From Streptomyces sp. NRRL F-6676 (GTDB lineage: Bacteria; Actinomycetota; Actinomycetes; Streptomycetales; Streptomycetaceae), in assembly GCF_000725625.1 (NCBI RefSeq), contig NZ_JOHS01000010.1, positions 372,001 to 436,000 on the forward strand: a DNA stretch of 64,000 nt. Direction: 5' to 3'. The position numbers and the translations under genes were made by a program. The notes below the pieces were generated by a model, which was given only the letters and a program-made list of their open reading frames with translations, ran no database searches and was not told the origin of the DNA. The stretch's first letter is position 1; each line of letters begins with the position of its first letter. Shown here one piece after another: positions 39,117-47,175 of the stretch.

Positions 39117-39323
39117 GTGACGGCACAGCATTCGGCGTTCTGCGTCGAGGAGGCGGAGGAGACCGTGAAGGAATTGCGCAGTGCGCTCGCGAAGGCGGGA
39201 ATCGTCCTGCCGTCCCTGGGGCTGGACCCCGTGTCCGTCGCCCGGGAGGCGCCGTGTCCGCTCGTGGAGCTGGGACGCTGCTCCGTCGAGACGGCCGGCC
39301 GGCTCGTGACGGCGTTGCGGTGA
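39117..39323 (+). CDS. Hypothetical small protein in WhiJ-like locus
   Basis: 68 residues (TAQHSAFCVEEAEETVKELR...), with a helical N-terminal half and a C-terminal LVELGRCSVETAGRLVTAL. GTG at 39117 has AGAAGGGGA upstream. I recognise no named domain; similar short proteins often lie beside WhiJ-like/DUF397 pairs. Its stop overlaps the next start (GTGA), which supports both as genes. Confidence 0.65.
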   Translation: MTAQHSAFCVEEAEETVKELRSALAKAGIVLPSLGLDPVSVAREAPCPLVELGRCSVETAGRLVTALR

Positions 39324-39559
39324 GGCCCCGTAAGCCGCAGCCCCGCACGCCGCCCGTCGGTGCCTACGCCGTCGACACCCGGACGGGGCTGCTCGGCGTC
39401 GTCATGGGGCACGAAGGGCCCTACGTGCAGCTCCGGCCGCTCGGTGGCGGGCGGGAGTGGGACGTCGAGCCGGGGGCCGTACGCAGCGCCACCCCGGCCG
39501 AGCGGCTCAGCGCGGCGACGGCGTACGTGAACGCCCGCAGCCGGGGCGAGGTGCCTTGA
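39320..39559 (+). CDS. Hypothetical small protein in WhiJ-like locus
   Basis: 79 residues, basic at the N-terminus (RPRKPQPRTPPVG) then a small beta-rich stretch (GAYAVDTRTGLLGVVMGHEGPYVQLRPLGGGREWDVEPG) of a type I have seen paired with the preceding small protein. The GTG at 39320 overlaps the upstream stop. Function unknown. recO starts 34 bp downstream but is probably separate. Confidence 0.65.
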   Translation: MRPRKPQPRTPPVGAYAVDTRTGLLGVVMGHEGPYVQLRPLGGGREWDVEPGAVRSATPAERLSAATAYVNARSRGEVP

Positions 39560-39593
39560 CCGGCGCACCCCGGGCGTAGGCGAGAATGGGCGC

Positions 39594-40340
39594 ATGAGCC
39601 TGTTCCGCGACGACGGCATCGTGCTGCGCACCCAGAAGCTGGGTGAGGCGGACCGCATCATCACGCTGCTCACGCGCGGTCACGGGCGGGTACGGGCCGT
39701 GGCCCGCGGGGTGCGGCGCACGAAGTCGAAGTTCGGGGCCCGGCTGGAGCCCTTCTCCCACGTGGACGTGCAGTTCTTCGCCAAGGGGAGCGAGCTGATC
39801 GGGCGCGGGCTGCCGCTGTGCACCCAGAGCGAGACCATCGCCCCGTACGGCGGCGGCATCGTCACCGACTACGCCCGGTACACCGCCGGGACGGCCATGC
39901 TGGAGACCGCCGAGCGGTTCACCGACCACGAGGGGGAGCCGGCCGTGCAGCAGTACCTGCTGCTGGTCGGCGGACTGCGTACGCTCGCCCGCGGCGAGCA
40001 CGCCCCGCACCTCGTGCTGGACGCCTTCCTGCTGCGCTCCCTCGCCGTCAACGGCTACGCGCCCAGCTTCGGCGACTGCGCGAAGTGCGGCATGCCGGGG
40101 CCCAACCGGTTCTTCTCGGTGGCGTCCGGCGGGGCCGTCTGCGTCGACTGCCGGGTGCCCGGCAGCGTCGTACCCTCGCCGCAGGCCCTGGACCTGCTCG
40201 GCGCGCTGCTCACGGGGGACTGGGCGACGGCGGACGCGTGCGAGGGGCGGTACGTGCGGGAGGGGAGCGGACTGGTGTCCGCGTACCTGCACTGGCATCT
40301 GGAGCGAGGGTTGCGGTCCTTGCGGTATGTCGAGAAATGA
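39594..40340 (+). CDS. recO: DNA repair protein RecO
   Basis: 248 residues. The N-terminal OB fold begins SLFRDDGIVLRTQKLGEADRIITLL and the zinc motif CAKCGMPGPNRFFSV ... CVDC sits near residue 160. RecO loads RecA at gaps with RecR. It precedes uppS by 28 bp, a conserved actinobacterial pair. Confidence 0.94.
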   Translation: MSLFRDDGIVLRTQKLGEADRIITLLTRGHGRVRAVARGVRRTKSKFGARLEPFSHVDVQFFAKGSELIGRGLPLCTQSETIAPYGGGIVTDYARYTAGTAMLETAERFTDHEGEPAVQQYLLLVGGLRTLARGEHAPHLVLDAFLLRSLAVNGYAPSFGDCAKCGMPGPNRFFSVASGGAVCVDCRVPGSVVPSPQALDLLGALLTGDWATADACEGRYVREGSGLVSAYLHWHLERGLRSLRYVEK

Positions 40341-40368
40341 CCTGGTGAGTAGAGGAGACGAGTAGCAC

Positions 40369-41205
40369 ATGGCCGTACGTGGGTTTCTGGGGGGCCGGCG
40401 CCGGGAGTACCGCACGCCGGAGCCGCATCCGTCCGGTGCCCGTCCGCCGAAGCTCCCGGGTGAGCTGATCCCCAAGCATGTCGCGATCGTCATGGACGGG
40501 AACGGGCGGTGGGCGAAGGAGCGGGGGCTGCCGCGGACCGAGGGGCACAAGGTGGGGGCCGAGCGCGTTCTCGACGTGCTCCAGGGCGGCATCGAGATGG
40601 GCGTCGGGGCGATCTCGCTGTACGCCTTCTCCACCGAGAACTGGAAGCGGTCGCCGGAGGAGGTGCGCTTCCTGATGAACTTCAACCGCGATTTCATTCA
40701 CAAGTCCCGGGACCAGCTCGACTCGCTGGGTGTGCGGGTGCGGTGGGTGGGGCGGATGCCGAAGCTCTGGAAATCCGTGGCGAAGGAGCTCCAGGAGGCG
40801 CAGGAGCAGACGAAGGACAACGACCGGATCACGTTGTACTTCTGCATGAATTACGGGGGGCGGGCGGAGATCGCCGACGCGGCGAAGGCGATGGCCGAGG
40901 ATGTGCGGGCGGGGAGGTTGGAGCCGTCGAAGGTCAGTGAGAAGACGCTGGCGAGGTATCTGTACTACCCGGACATGCCTGATGTGGACATGTTCCTGCG
41001 GCCCAGTGGGGAGCAGCGGACGTCGAATTACCTGATCTGGCAGAGCGCGTATGCGGAGATGGTTTTTCAGGATGTGCTGTGGCCGGACTTCGATCGGCGG
41101 GATCTTTGGCGGGCGTGTGTGGAGTTCGCGTCGCGGGACCGGAGGTTCGGGGGAGCGATTCCCAATGAGGAGTTGTTGGCGATGGAGGGGCGGCAGGGGG
41201 AGTAG
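40369..41205 (+). CDS. uppS: Isoprenyl transferase (undecaprenyl/decaprenyl diphosphate synthase)
   Basis: 278-residue cis-prenyltransferase. VAIVMDGNGRWAKERGLPRTEGHKVG holds the catalytic Asp and the FPP-binding Arg/His set; YAFSTENWKRS and LFLRPSGEQRTSNYLIWQSAYAE complete the signature regions (the latter reads MFLRPSGEQ here). It makes the C50-C55 lipid carrier for cell-wall synthesis. A perfect hairpin follows at 41250-41289, separating it from the convergent ridA gene. Confidence 0.93.
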   Translation: MAVRGFLGGRRREYRTPEPHPSGARPPKLPGELIPKHVAIVMDGNGRWAKERGLPRTEGHKVGAERVLDVLQGGIEMGVGAISLYAFSTENWKRSPEEVRFLMNFNRDFIHKSRDQLDSLGVRVRWVGRMPKLWKSVAKELQEAQEQTKDNDRITLYFCMNYGGRAEIADAAKAMAEDVRAGRLEPSKVSEKTLARYLYYPDMPDVDMFLRPSGEQRTSNYLIWQSAYAEMVFQDVLWPDFDRRDLWRACVEFASRDRRFGGAIPNEELLAMEGRQGE

Positions 41206-41249
41206 GGCGGGCTGGGGGTTCGCGTCGGCGCCGCCCTGATCCGGTCCGT

Positions 41250-41289
41250 GCCCCGGGCGGTGGGCATGGGCGGACCCACCGCCCGGGGC
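41250..41289. terminator. Bidirectional hairpin between uppS and ridA
   Basis: GCCCCGGGCGGTGGG (41250-41264) and CCCACCGCCCGGGGC (41275-41289) are perfectly complementary 15-base arms with a 10-base loop, between convergent genes. Confidence 0.85.
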
Positions 41290-41295
41290 AGGGGC

Positions 41296-41697
41296 TCAGG
41301 CGGGCAGCCGCATGTCGACGACGAAGGCGATCTCCACCACCTGGCCGGGCACGGCCAGCTCCGTGACTCCCAGGACCGTGCTGGCCGGCCGGTGGTCCCC
41401 GAAGTACTTCAGATTGCCCTCCGACACCGTGACGCCGTTCCGCTGCACCCCGACCATGTACACGGTCTGCGAGACGATCTGCTTGCGGGTGGCGCCGTAG
41501 TGGGCGAGGACCCTGTCCATGTTGGCGTGGGTCAGCGCGAGCTGGGCGGCGAAGTCGCCGGGGTGCGGGAACCCGCCCGCCTCGTCGAACGCCACCTGCC
41601 CGGAGACATGGATCAGCTCGCCGGACCTGATCGCCTGTGCGTAGCCGAAGTCGCTCTCTGCCGGGATGTCGTAGCTGAAAACATCGTCGCTGGCCAT
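41296..41697 (-). CDS. RidA family (Rid/YjgF) protein
   Basis: 133 residues of the RidA-like fold: SGELIHVSGQVAFDEAGG, QLALTHANMDRVL, and GVTELAVPGQVVEIAFVVD. The Arg that binds the substrate carboxylate in canonical RidA would lie in the NLKYFGDHRPASTVLGV region (HRPAST). RidA members hydrolyse reactive enamines or imines. ATG at 41697 is preceded by GGAGGGCGAGC. Divergent from an HxlR regulator that probably controls it. Confidence 0.87.
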   Translation of the reverse strand: MASDDVFSYDIPAESDFGYAQAIRSGELIHVSGQVAFDEAGGFPHPGDFAAQLALTHANMDRVLAHYGATRKQIVSQTVYMVGVQRNGVTVSEGNLKYFGDHRPASTVLGVTELAVPGQVVEIAFVVDMRLPA

Positions 41698-41829
41698 GGT
41701 GCTCGCCCTCCATCGGATTGCTCGAGCCGCCCTCATCACTGAACGCGTGGGCTCTTGTGGTTACTGGGGAACTGTAGGAGAGTTGCCGCTGACCTGGAAG
41801 AACGCACTTTTTGGTGACGGGGGAACCCG

Positions 41830-42213
41830 ATGGTGACCAAGCAACAGCTCAAGGGCCTGCCCGAGGACGCCGACCTGCGACGCGCGGACTCCCTGGCCAG
41901 GGAGATCTTCTCCGACGTGGCCAACAAGTGGGCGCTCCTGATCATCGAGGCCCTCCACGAGCGCACCCTGCGCTTCAGCGAGCTGCGGAACGAGGTCGAG
42001 GGCATCAGCCACAAGATGCTCACCCAGAACCTGCGCATGCTGGAACGCAACGGCCTGGTCGACCGCACGGTGTACCCCACCGTGCCCCCACGCGTGGAGT
42101 ACACCCTCACCGAACCGGGCCGGGGCCTGCACATCGCCGTCGACTCCCTCTGCGGCTGGACCCAGCAGCACCTCACCCACATCGAACGCGCCCGCGACAG
42201 CTTCGACGCCTGA
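41830..42213 (+). CDS. HxlR-family transcriptional regulator
   Basis: 127 residues, the MarR-like winged helix of HxlR. FSDVANKWALLIIEALHERTLRFSELRNEVEGISHKMLTQNLRMLERNGLV is the signature region (read in pieces, residues about 28-78). HxlR proteins sense electrophiles or metabolites and usually control a divergent gene, here ridA. ATG at 41830; ggttactggggaac upstream at 41759 is echoed by ggtgacgggggaac directly before the start. A small hairpin at 42224-42241 (GGTCCC/GGGACC) follows. Confidence 0.88.
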   Translation: MVTKQQLKGLPEDADLRRADSLAREIFSDVANKWALLIIEALHERTLRFSELRNEVEGISHKMLTQNLRMLERNGLVDRTVYPTVPPRVEYTLTEPGRGLHIAVDSLCGWTQQHLTHIERARDSFDA

Positions 42214-42356
42214 GCCCCGGCGCGGTCCCCACGAAGGGACCCTGACGCGTACTCGCCGTCCTGGTCGCGCCCCGGTCGCCCGCGCGGCGGAACCGCGGGT
42301 TCAACGCGGGCCCGCGCCCCGCGGCGGAGCCGGAAGGTCGGTGTGGGCGCGCGTTC

Positions 42357-42764
42357 CTACGACGCGCAGTCCCCGCACGTGCCGAAGATTTCCAGGGTGT
42401 GGTCCACGTTGACGTAGCCGTGGGTCGTGGCGATGGATTCGGCCCATTTCTCGACCGCGGGGCCCTCGACCTCGACCGCCTTGCCGCAGACGCGGCAGAC
42501 CAGGTGGTGGTGGTGTTCGCCGGTGGAGCAGCGGCGGTAGACCGACTCGCCCTCGGACGTGCGCAGGACGTCGACCTCGCCGGCGTCGGCGAGGGACTGG
42601 AGCGTGCGGTAGACCGTGGTCAGACCGACCGCGTCGCCCTTGTGCTTGAGCATGTCGTGCAGATCCTGGGCGCTGCGGAACTCCTCCACCTCGTCCAGCG
42701 CCGCCGCCACGGCGGCGCGCTGGCGCGTGGATCGTCCCCGTACGGGCGGGCCGGCGGTGGTCAC
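42357..42764 (-). CDS. zur: Zinc uptake regulator Zur (Fur family)
   Basis: 135 residues. The winged-helix region includes STRQRAAVAAALDEVEEFRSAQDLHDML and VYRTLQSLADAGEVDV, followed by HHHHLVCRVCGKAVEVEG and CGDCAS, the structural zinc Cys pairs (CRVC and CGDC). GTG at 42764 has GAGGAGG eight bases upstream. It is last of the znuA-znuC-znuB-zur group on this strand, so autoregulation through the znuA promoter is likely. Confidence 0.93.
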   Translation of the reverse strand: MTTAGPPVRGRSTRQRAAVAAALDEVEEFRSAQDLHDMLKHKGDAVGLTTVYRTLQSLADAGEVDVLRTSEGESVYRRCSTGEHHHHLVCRVCGKAVEVEGPAVEKWAESIATTHGYVNVDHTLEIFGTCGDCAS

Positions 42765-42823
42765 CGTTGCCTCCTCACGTCTGCATCTCGCGGGGCCATT
42801 GTGCCAGCCCCGGCTGTGCGGGG

Positions 42824-43759
42824 TCAGGCGTCGACCCCCTCGGCAGGTCCTCGCATCGCCGGAAGCGTCGCTTCCGGTCCCGGGGATGCTGCCCCTTCCG
42901 GCAGGGCGCATTCCACCGGGTCCCCGCCTCCCGCCTCCGCACGCCTGGCCCGGCGTCTGGCCAGCGGTGCCGCCAGCGCCGTGAGGACGAGGAACGCGGC
43001 GATCGTCAGCAGCACGATCGTCGCGCCGGGCGGCACGTCCTGGTAGTACGACGTCACCGTGCCGCCGATCGTGGCGCTCACGCCGATCGCCACCGCGAGC
43101 GCGAACGTCGCCGCGAAGCTGCGGCCGAGCTGCTGCGCGGCCGCCACCGGCACCACCATCAGCGCCGAGACCAGCAGCAGCCCCACCACCCGCATCGCCA
43201 CCGTCACCGTCACCGCCGCCGTGACGGCGGTGAGCAGGTTCAGCGCCCGCACCGGCAGCCCCGTCACCCGGGCGAACTCCTCGTCCTGGCTGACCGCGAA
43301 CAGCTGTCGCCGCAGCCCCAGGGTGACCAGGACGACGAAGGCGGCGAGCACACAGATCGCCGTGACGTCCGACTCCGACACCGTCGACAGCGAACCGAAC
43401 AGATACGAGGTCAGGTTGGCGTTGGAACCGCCCGGCGCCAGGTTGATGAGCATGACGCCGCCCGCCATGCCGCCGTAGAAGAGCATCGCCAGCGCGATGT
43501 CGCCGCGCGTACGGCCGTACCAGCGGATCAGCTCCATCAGCACCGCGCCGAGGACCGAGACCGCCGTCGCCATCCACACCGGGGACCAGGAGAGCAGGAA
43601 GCCCAGGCCGACGCCGGTCATCGCGACGTGGCCGATGCCGTCGCCCATCAGGGACTGGCGGCGCTGCACCAGGTAGATGCCGACCGCGGGCGCGGTGATC
43701 CCCACCAGCACGGCGGCCAGCAGCGCCCGCTGCATGAAGGCGTAGTTCAGGATTTCCAT
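42824..43759 (-). CDS. znuB: Zinc ABC transporter permease ZnuB
   Basis: 311 residues with about eight hydrophobic segments, the ABC-3 permease family (MEILNYAFMQRALLAAVLVGI..., MGDGIGHVAMTGVGLGF). The C-terminal tail is polar and rich in Pro and Glu. It forms the membrane channel for zinc with ZnuC and ZnuA. Its ATG overlaps the znuC stop by one base (TGATG). Confidence 0.92.
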   Translation of the reverse strand: MEILNYAFMQRALLAAVLVGITAPAVGIYLVQRRQSLMGDGIGHVAMTGVGLGFLLSWSPVWMATAVSVLGAVLMELIRWYGRTRGDIALAMLFYGGMAGGVMLINLAPGGSNANLTSYLFGSLSTVSESDVTAICVLAAFVVLVTLGLRRQLFAVSQDEEFARVTGLPVRALNLLTAVTAAVTVTVAMRVVGLLLVSALMVVPVAAAQQLGRSFAATFALAVAIGVSATIGGTVTSYYQDVPPGATIVLLTIAAFLVLTALAAPLARRRARRAEAGGGDPVECALPEGAASPGPEATLPAMRGPAEGVDA

Positions 43760-44553
43760 CAGCTCAGCAGTCCCGTGCGGCTCGCGGCCCCGGCGGGGGC
43801 GTGCGGGTGGACGTGGTCGTGGCCCGGCAGGGCGTGCAGGCCGAGCGCCTTCGGTGGCGGGCCGTCGTGCAGGACGCAGCCGTCGCGCAGCACGACCGCG
43901 CGGTCGATCAGCGGCTCCAGCGGGCCCAGTTCGTGCAGGACGAGCAGGACGGTGACGCCCTCGGCGACCTGGCCACGCAGGGCTTCGGCCAGCACGCGCT
44001 GGCTGGCCAGGTCCACGCCCGCCATCGGCTCGTCCATGATCAGCAGCTCCGGCTCGGCGGCCAGCGCGCGGGCGATCAGTACCCGCTGGTGCTGGCCGCC
44101 GGAGAGCGCGTCCACGGAGTCCTTGGCGCGGTCCGCCATGCCGACCAGCTCCAGCGCGTGGCGCACGGCGTCGCGGTCGGCCCGGCGCAGTACGCCGAAG
44201 CGGGTCCGGGAGAGCCGGCCGGAGGAGACGACCTCGGTCACCGTGGCGGGCACGCCGCCCGCGGCCGTCGTCCGCTGGGGCACGTATCCCACGCGCCGCC
44301 AGTCGCGGAACCGCCGCCGGGGCGTGCCGAACAGTTCGACGTCGCCGGAGGTGACCGGCACCTGGCCGATCACCGTACGGACCGCCGTGGACTTGCCGGA
44401 GCCGTTGGCGCCGAGCAGGGCGACGACCTCGCCGCGCCGCACGGTCAGGTCGATGCCGCGCAGCACCGGCCGTGAGCCCAGCTCGGCGGTGACACCGCGC
44501 AGGGCGATGACGGGCTCGGCGAGCCCGTCCGCCGCACCGTCGCGCCCGGTCAT
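43759..44553 (-). CDS. znuC: Zinc ABC transporter ATP-binding protein ZnuC
   Basis: 264 residues. Walker A GANGSGKST, signature LSGGQHQR, Walker B LLIMDEP, and the H-loop LVLHELG are in order. The C-terminus is His-rich (LHALPGHDHVHPHAP), as in several ZnuC proteins, perhaps for zinc sensing. The start overlaps the znuA stop by four bases and the stop overlaps znuB. Confidence 0.92.
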   Translation of the reverse strand: MTGRDGAADGLAEPVIALRGVTAELGSRPVLRGIDLTVRRGEVVALLGANGSGKSTAVRTVIGQVPVTSGDVELFGTPRRRFRDWRRVGYVPQRTTAAGGVPATVTEVVSSGRLSRTRFGVLRRADRDAVRHALELVGMADRAKDSVDALSGGQHQRVLIARALAAEPELLIMDEPMAGVDLASQRVLAEALRGQVAEGVTVLLVLHELGPLEPLIDRAVVLRDGCVLHDGPPPKALGLHALPGHDHVHPHAPAGAASRTGLLS

Positions 44554-45512
44554 GCGCTGCCCAGAGCCTTCTGGAGCGCCTTCAGGTTGGACTCCATCAC
44601 CTGGAAGTAGTCGTCGCCGCGGGACTTGTCCGTGATGCCCTCGATCGGGTCGAGGACGTCCGTCTTGAGGTTCGCGTCGGCGGCGATCGTCTTCGCGGTC
44701 TTGTCGCTGACGAGCGTCTCGTAGAAGACGGTGGTGACGCCGTCGGCCTTCGCCATCCTCTCCAGCTCCCTGACCCGGGCCGCGCTCGGCTCCGACTCCG
44801 GGTCCAGGCCGTTGATGGCCTCCTCGGTGAGGCCGTAGCGCTCCGAGAGGTAGCCGAAGGCGGCGTGCGTGGTGATGAAGACCTTGGAGGAGGTGTTCTT
44901 CAGGCCCGTCTCGAACCGCGTGTTGAGCTTGTCGAGCCGCTTCACCAGGGCCGCGGTGTTCTTCCGGTACGCGTCGGCGTGGTCGGGGTCGGCCTTCTCG
45001 AAGGCCTTGCCGACGCCCTCGGCGACCTCGGCGTAGCGCACGGGGTCGAGCCAGATGTGCGGGTCCTTGCCGCCGGACTCCTCCTCGCCGTGCTCGTCGT
45101 CGTGCTCGGCGGCGTGGCCGCCGACCTCGTTGCCGTGCTTTTCGAGCGTGGTCAGGGAGGCGGCGTCGATCTTCGTCTTGACCTCGGACTGGGCGACGGC
45201 GTCGTCCACGGAGGGCTGGAGGTTGTCGAGGTAGAGCACCGCGTCGGACTCCTGGAGCCGCGCGGTCTGCTGGGCGCTGATCTCCAGGTCGTGCGGCTCC
45301 TGGCCGGGCTGGGTCAGGCTCGTGACGTGCACGTTGTCGCCGCCGATCGACTCGGCGAGGAAGGCGAGCGGGTAGAAGGACGCCACGACGTCGAACTTGT
45401 CGGTGCTGCCGCCCGCGGCATCGTCGGAGGAGCAGGCGGAGGTGGCCGCGAGGGTGAGCGCGGAGACCGCGGTCAGCGCGGCCGTGGGTATGAGTCGGCG
45501 CCGTACGTTCAT
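44550..45512 (-). CDS. znuA: Zinc-binding lipoprotein ZnuA
   Basis: 320 residues. The signal ends TSACSSDD, with the lipobox Cys at about residue 27. The zinc cluster A-I fold is shown by NVHVTSLTQPGQEPHDLEIS, a central His/Asp/Glu-rich loop (HAAEHDDEHGEEESGGKDPHIWLDP), and HAAFGYLSERY. The acidic His loop is usual in ZnuA. I favour ATG 45512 (MNVRRRL); 45521 is an alternative. No ribosome site is evident, so it may be leaderless or nearly so. It is first in the operon, under a Zur-type palindrome. Confidence 0.92.
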   Translation of the reverse strand: MNVRRRLIPTAALTAVSALTLAATSACSSDDAAGGSTDKFDVVASFYPLAFLAESIGGDNVHVTSLTQPGQEPHDLEISAQQTARLQESDAVLYLDNLQPSVDDAVAQSEVKTKIDAASLTTLEKHGNEVGGHAAEHDDEHGEEESGGKDPHIWLDPVRYAEVAEGVGKAFEKADPDHADAYRKNTAALVKRLDKLNTRFETGLKNTSSKVFITTHAAFGYLSERYGLTEEAINGLDPESEPSAARVRELERMAKADGVTTVFYETLVSDKTAKTIAADANLKTDVLDPIEGITDKSRGDDYFQVMESNLKALQKALGSA

Positions 45513-45518
45513 GACAGT

Positions 45519-45549
45519 CATTTTCAACGACAATGGAAACGATTGTCAA
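45519..45549 (-). promoter_or_regulatory. Zur-type operator and promoter of znuACB
   Basis: GACAAT-N7-ATTGTC (45529-45547) is a perfect inverted repeat, followed toward the gene by TTGAAAATGACTGTCA. On the minus strand TTGACA (45549-45544) is a perfect -35, with GAAAAT 18 bases further as -10. These overlap, and match the AT-rich TGAAAAT-type sites used by actinobacterial Zur. Zinc-bound Zur should block polymerase here. Confidence 0.78.
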
Positions 45550-45660
45550 TAAGCGTCCGTAGGGAGGGGGTGAGGAGGGGGTGGCGAGCGCCGCCGGAGG
45601 GCCGACGGCGAGTCGGTCGGCCCCTTTTGTCACCGGTGTCCGTACACCGGCCCCACCGAT

Positions 45661-45691
45661 TTGATGCGAGGCCGGGCCGCGCCGGTAACCT
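45661..45691 (+). promoter_or_regulatory. Candidate glyS promoter
   Basis: TTGATG (45661-45666) and TAACCT (45686-45691) with a 19-base spacer, about 38 bp before the glyS GTG. The match is moderate and no T-box structure is visible in the short leader. Confidence 0.4.
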
Positions 45692-45729
45692 GAAGCATTC
45701 GCGCCGTTCCGTCGTATGAAGAGAGCATC

Positions 45730-47112
45730 GTGGCCGCCGACAAGATCGACACCATCGTCAGCCTGAGCAAGCGCCGTGGGTTCGTGTACCCCTGTAGTGA
45801 GATCTACGGCGGGCAGCGCGCCGCCTGGGACTACGGCCCGCTCGGCGTCGAGCTCAAGGAGAACATCAAGCGCCAGTGGTGGCGTTACATGGTCACCTCC
45901 CGCGAGGACGTCGTCGGTATCGACTCGTCGGTGATCCTGGCCACCGAGGTCTGGGTGGCCTCCGGTCACGTCGCCACCTTCACCGACCCGCTCACCGAGT
46001 GCACCTCCTGCCACAAGCGCTTCCGCGCCGACCACCTGGAAGAGGCCTACGAGGAGAAGAAGGGGCACGCCCCGGCAGGCGGCCTGGCCGACATCAACTG
46101 TCCCAACTGCGGCAACAAGGGCACCTTCACCGAGCCCAAGCAGTTCTCGGGTCTGCTCTCCACCCACCTCGGCCCCACCCAGGACTCCGGCTCGGTCGCC
46201 TACCTGCGCCCCGAGACCGCCCAGGGCATCTTCACCAACTTCGCCCAGGTCCAGCAGACCTCGCGCCGCAAGCCGCCGTTCGGCATCGCCCAGATGGGCA
46301 AGTCCTTCCGCAACGAGATCACGCCCGGCAACTTCATCTTCCGCACCCGCGAGTTCGAGCAGATGGAGATGGAGTTCTTCGTCAAGCCGGGCGAGGACGA
46401 GAAGTGGCAGGAGTACTGGATGGAGCAGCGCTGGGACTGGTACCGGGGCCTGGGCCTGCGTGAGGAGAACATGCGCTGGTACGAGCACCCGAAGGAGAAG
46501 CTCTCCCACTACTCCAAGCGCACCGCCGACATCGAGTACCGCTTCCGGTTCGGCGGCTCGGAGTGGGGCGAGCTGGAGGGCGTCGCCAACCGCACCGACT
46601 ACGACCTCGGCGCCCACGCCAAGGCCTCCGGCCAGGACCTGTCGTACTTCGACCAGGAGGCCGGCGAGCGCTGGACGCCGTACGTCATCGAGCCCGCCGC
46701 CGGTGTCGGCCGCACGATGCTCGCCTTCCTCCTCGACGCCTACGTCGAGGACGAGGCGCCCAACGCCAAGGGCAAGATGGAGAAGCGCACGGTGCTGCGG
46801 CTCGACCCGCGCCTGGCGCCGGTCAAGGTCGCCGTCCTGCCGCTGTCCCGCAACGCCGAGCTGTCGCCGAAGGCGAAGGGGCTCGCGCAGGCGCTGCGGC
46901 AGAACTGGAACATCGAGTTCGACGACGCGGGCGCGATCGGGCGCCGTTACCGCCGCCAGGACGAGATCGGTACGCCGTTCTGCGTGACCGTCGACTTCGA
47001 CACGCTCGAGGACAACGCGGTGACGGTGCGGGAGCGGGACTCGATGAAGCAGGAGCGGGTGTCCCTCGACCAGATCGAGGGCTACCTGGGGAGCCGGCTC
47101 GTCGGCTGCTAG
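45730..47112 (+). CDS. glyS: Glycyl-tRNA synthetase (alpha2 type)
   Basis: 460-residue class II synthetase. [27 protein letters not shown] opens the fold (motif 1 region), the zinc-like [11 protein letters not shown] and CPNCGNKG pairs form the insertion, [12 protein letters not shown] is motif 2 area, and [14 protein letters not shown] motif 3. The anticodon-binding domain is C-terminal. GTG at 45730. A perfect hairpin at 47131-47172 ends it. Divergent from znuA. Confidence 0.95.
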   Translation: MAADKIDTIVSLSKRRGFVYPCSEIYGGQRAAWDYGPLGVELKENIKRQWWRYMVTSREDVVGIDSSVILATEVWVASGHVATFTDPLTECTSCHKRFRADHLEEAYEEKKGHAPAGGLADINCPNCGNKGTFTEPKQFSGLLSTHLGPTQDSGSVAYLRPETAQGIFTNFAQVQQTSRRKPPFGIAQMGKSFRNEITPGNFIFRTREFEQMEMEFFVKPGEDEKWQEYWMEQRWDWYRGLGLREENMRWYEHPKEKLSHYSKRTADIEYRFRFGGSEWGELEGVANRTDYDLGAHAKASGQDLSYFDQEAGERWTPYVIEPAAGVGRTMLAFLLDAYVEDEAPNAKGKMEKRTVLRLDPRLAPVKVAVLPLSRNAELSPKAKGLAQALRQNWNIEFDDAGAIGRRYRRQDEIGTPFCVTVDFDTLEDNAVTVRERDSMKQERVSLDQIEGYLGSRLVGC

Positions 47113-47130
47113 CCGGTTCGCGGGTGTGCG

Positions 47131-47172
47131 CGCCGTTCCCCGTGTCCCTCGCAGGGGCCGCGGGGAACGGCG
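47131..47172. terminator. Bidirectional hairpin between glyS and a convergent regulator
   Basis: CGCCGTTCCCCG (47131-47142) and CGGGGAACGGCG (47161-47172) are perfect 12-base arms; the 18-base loop itself contains CCCT and AGGG. It lies between convergent genes. Confidence 0.82.
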
Positions 47173-47175
47173 TTC

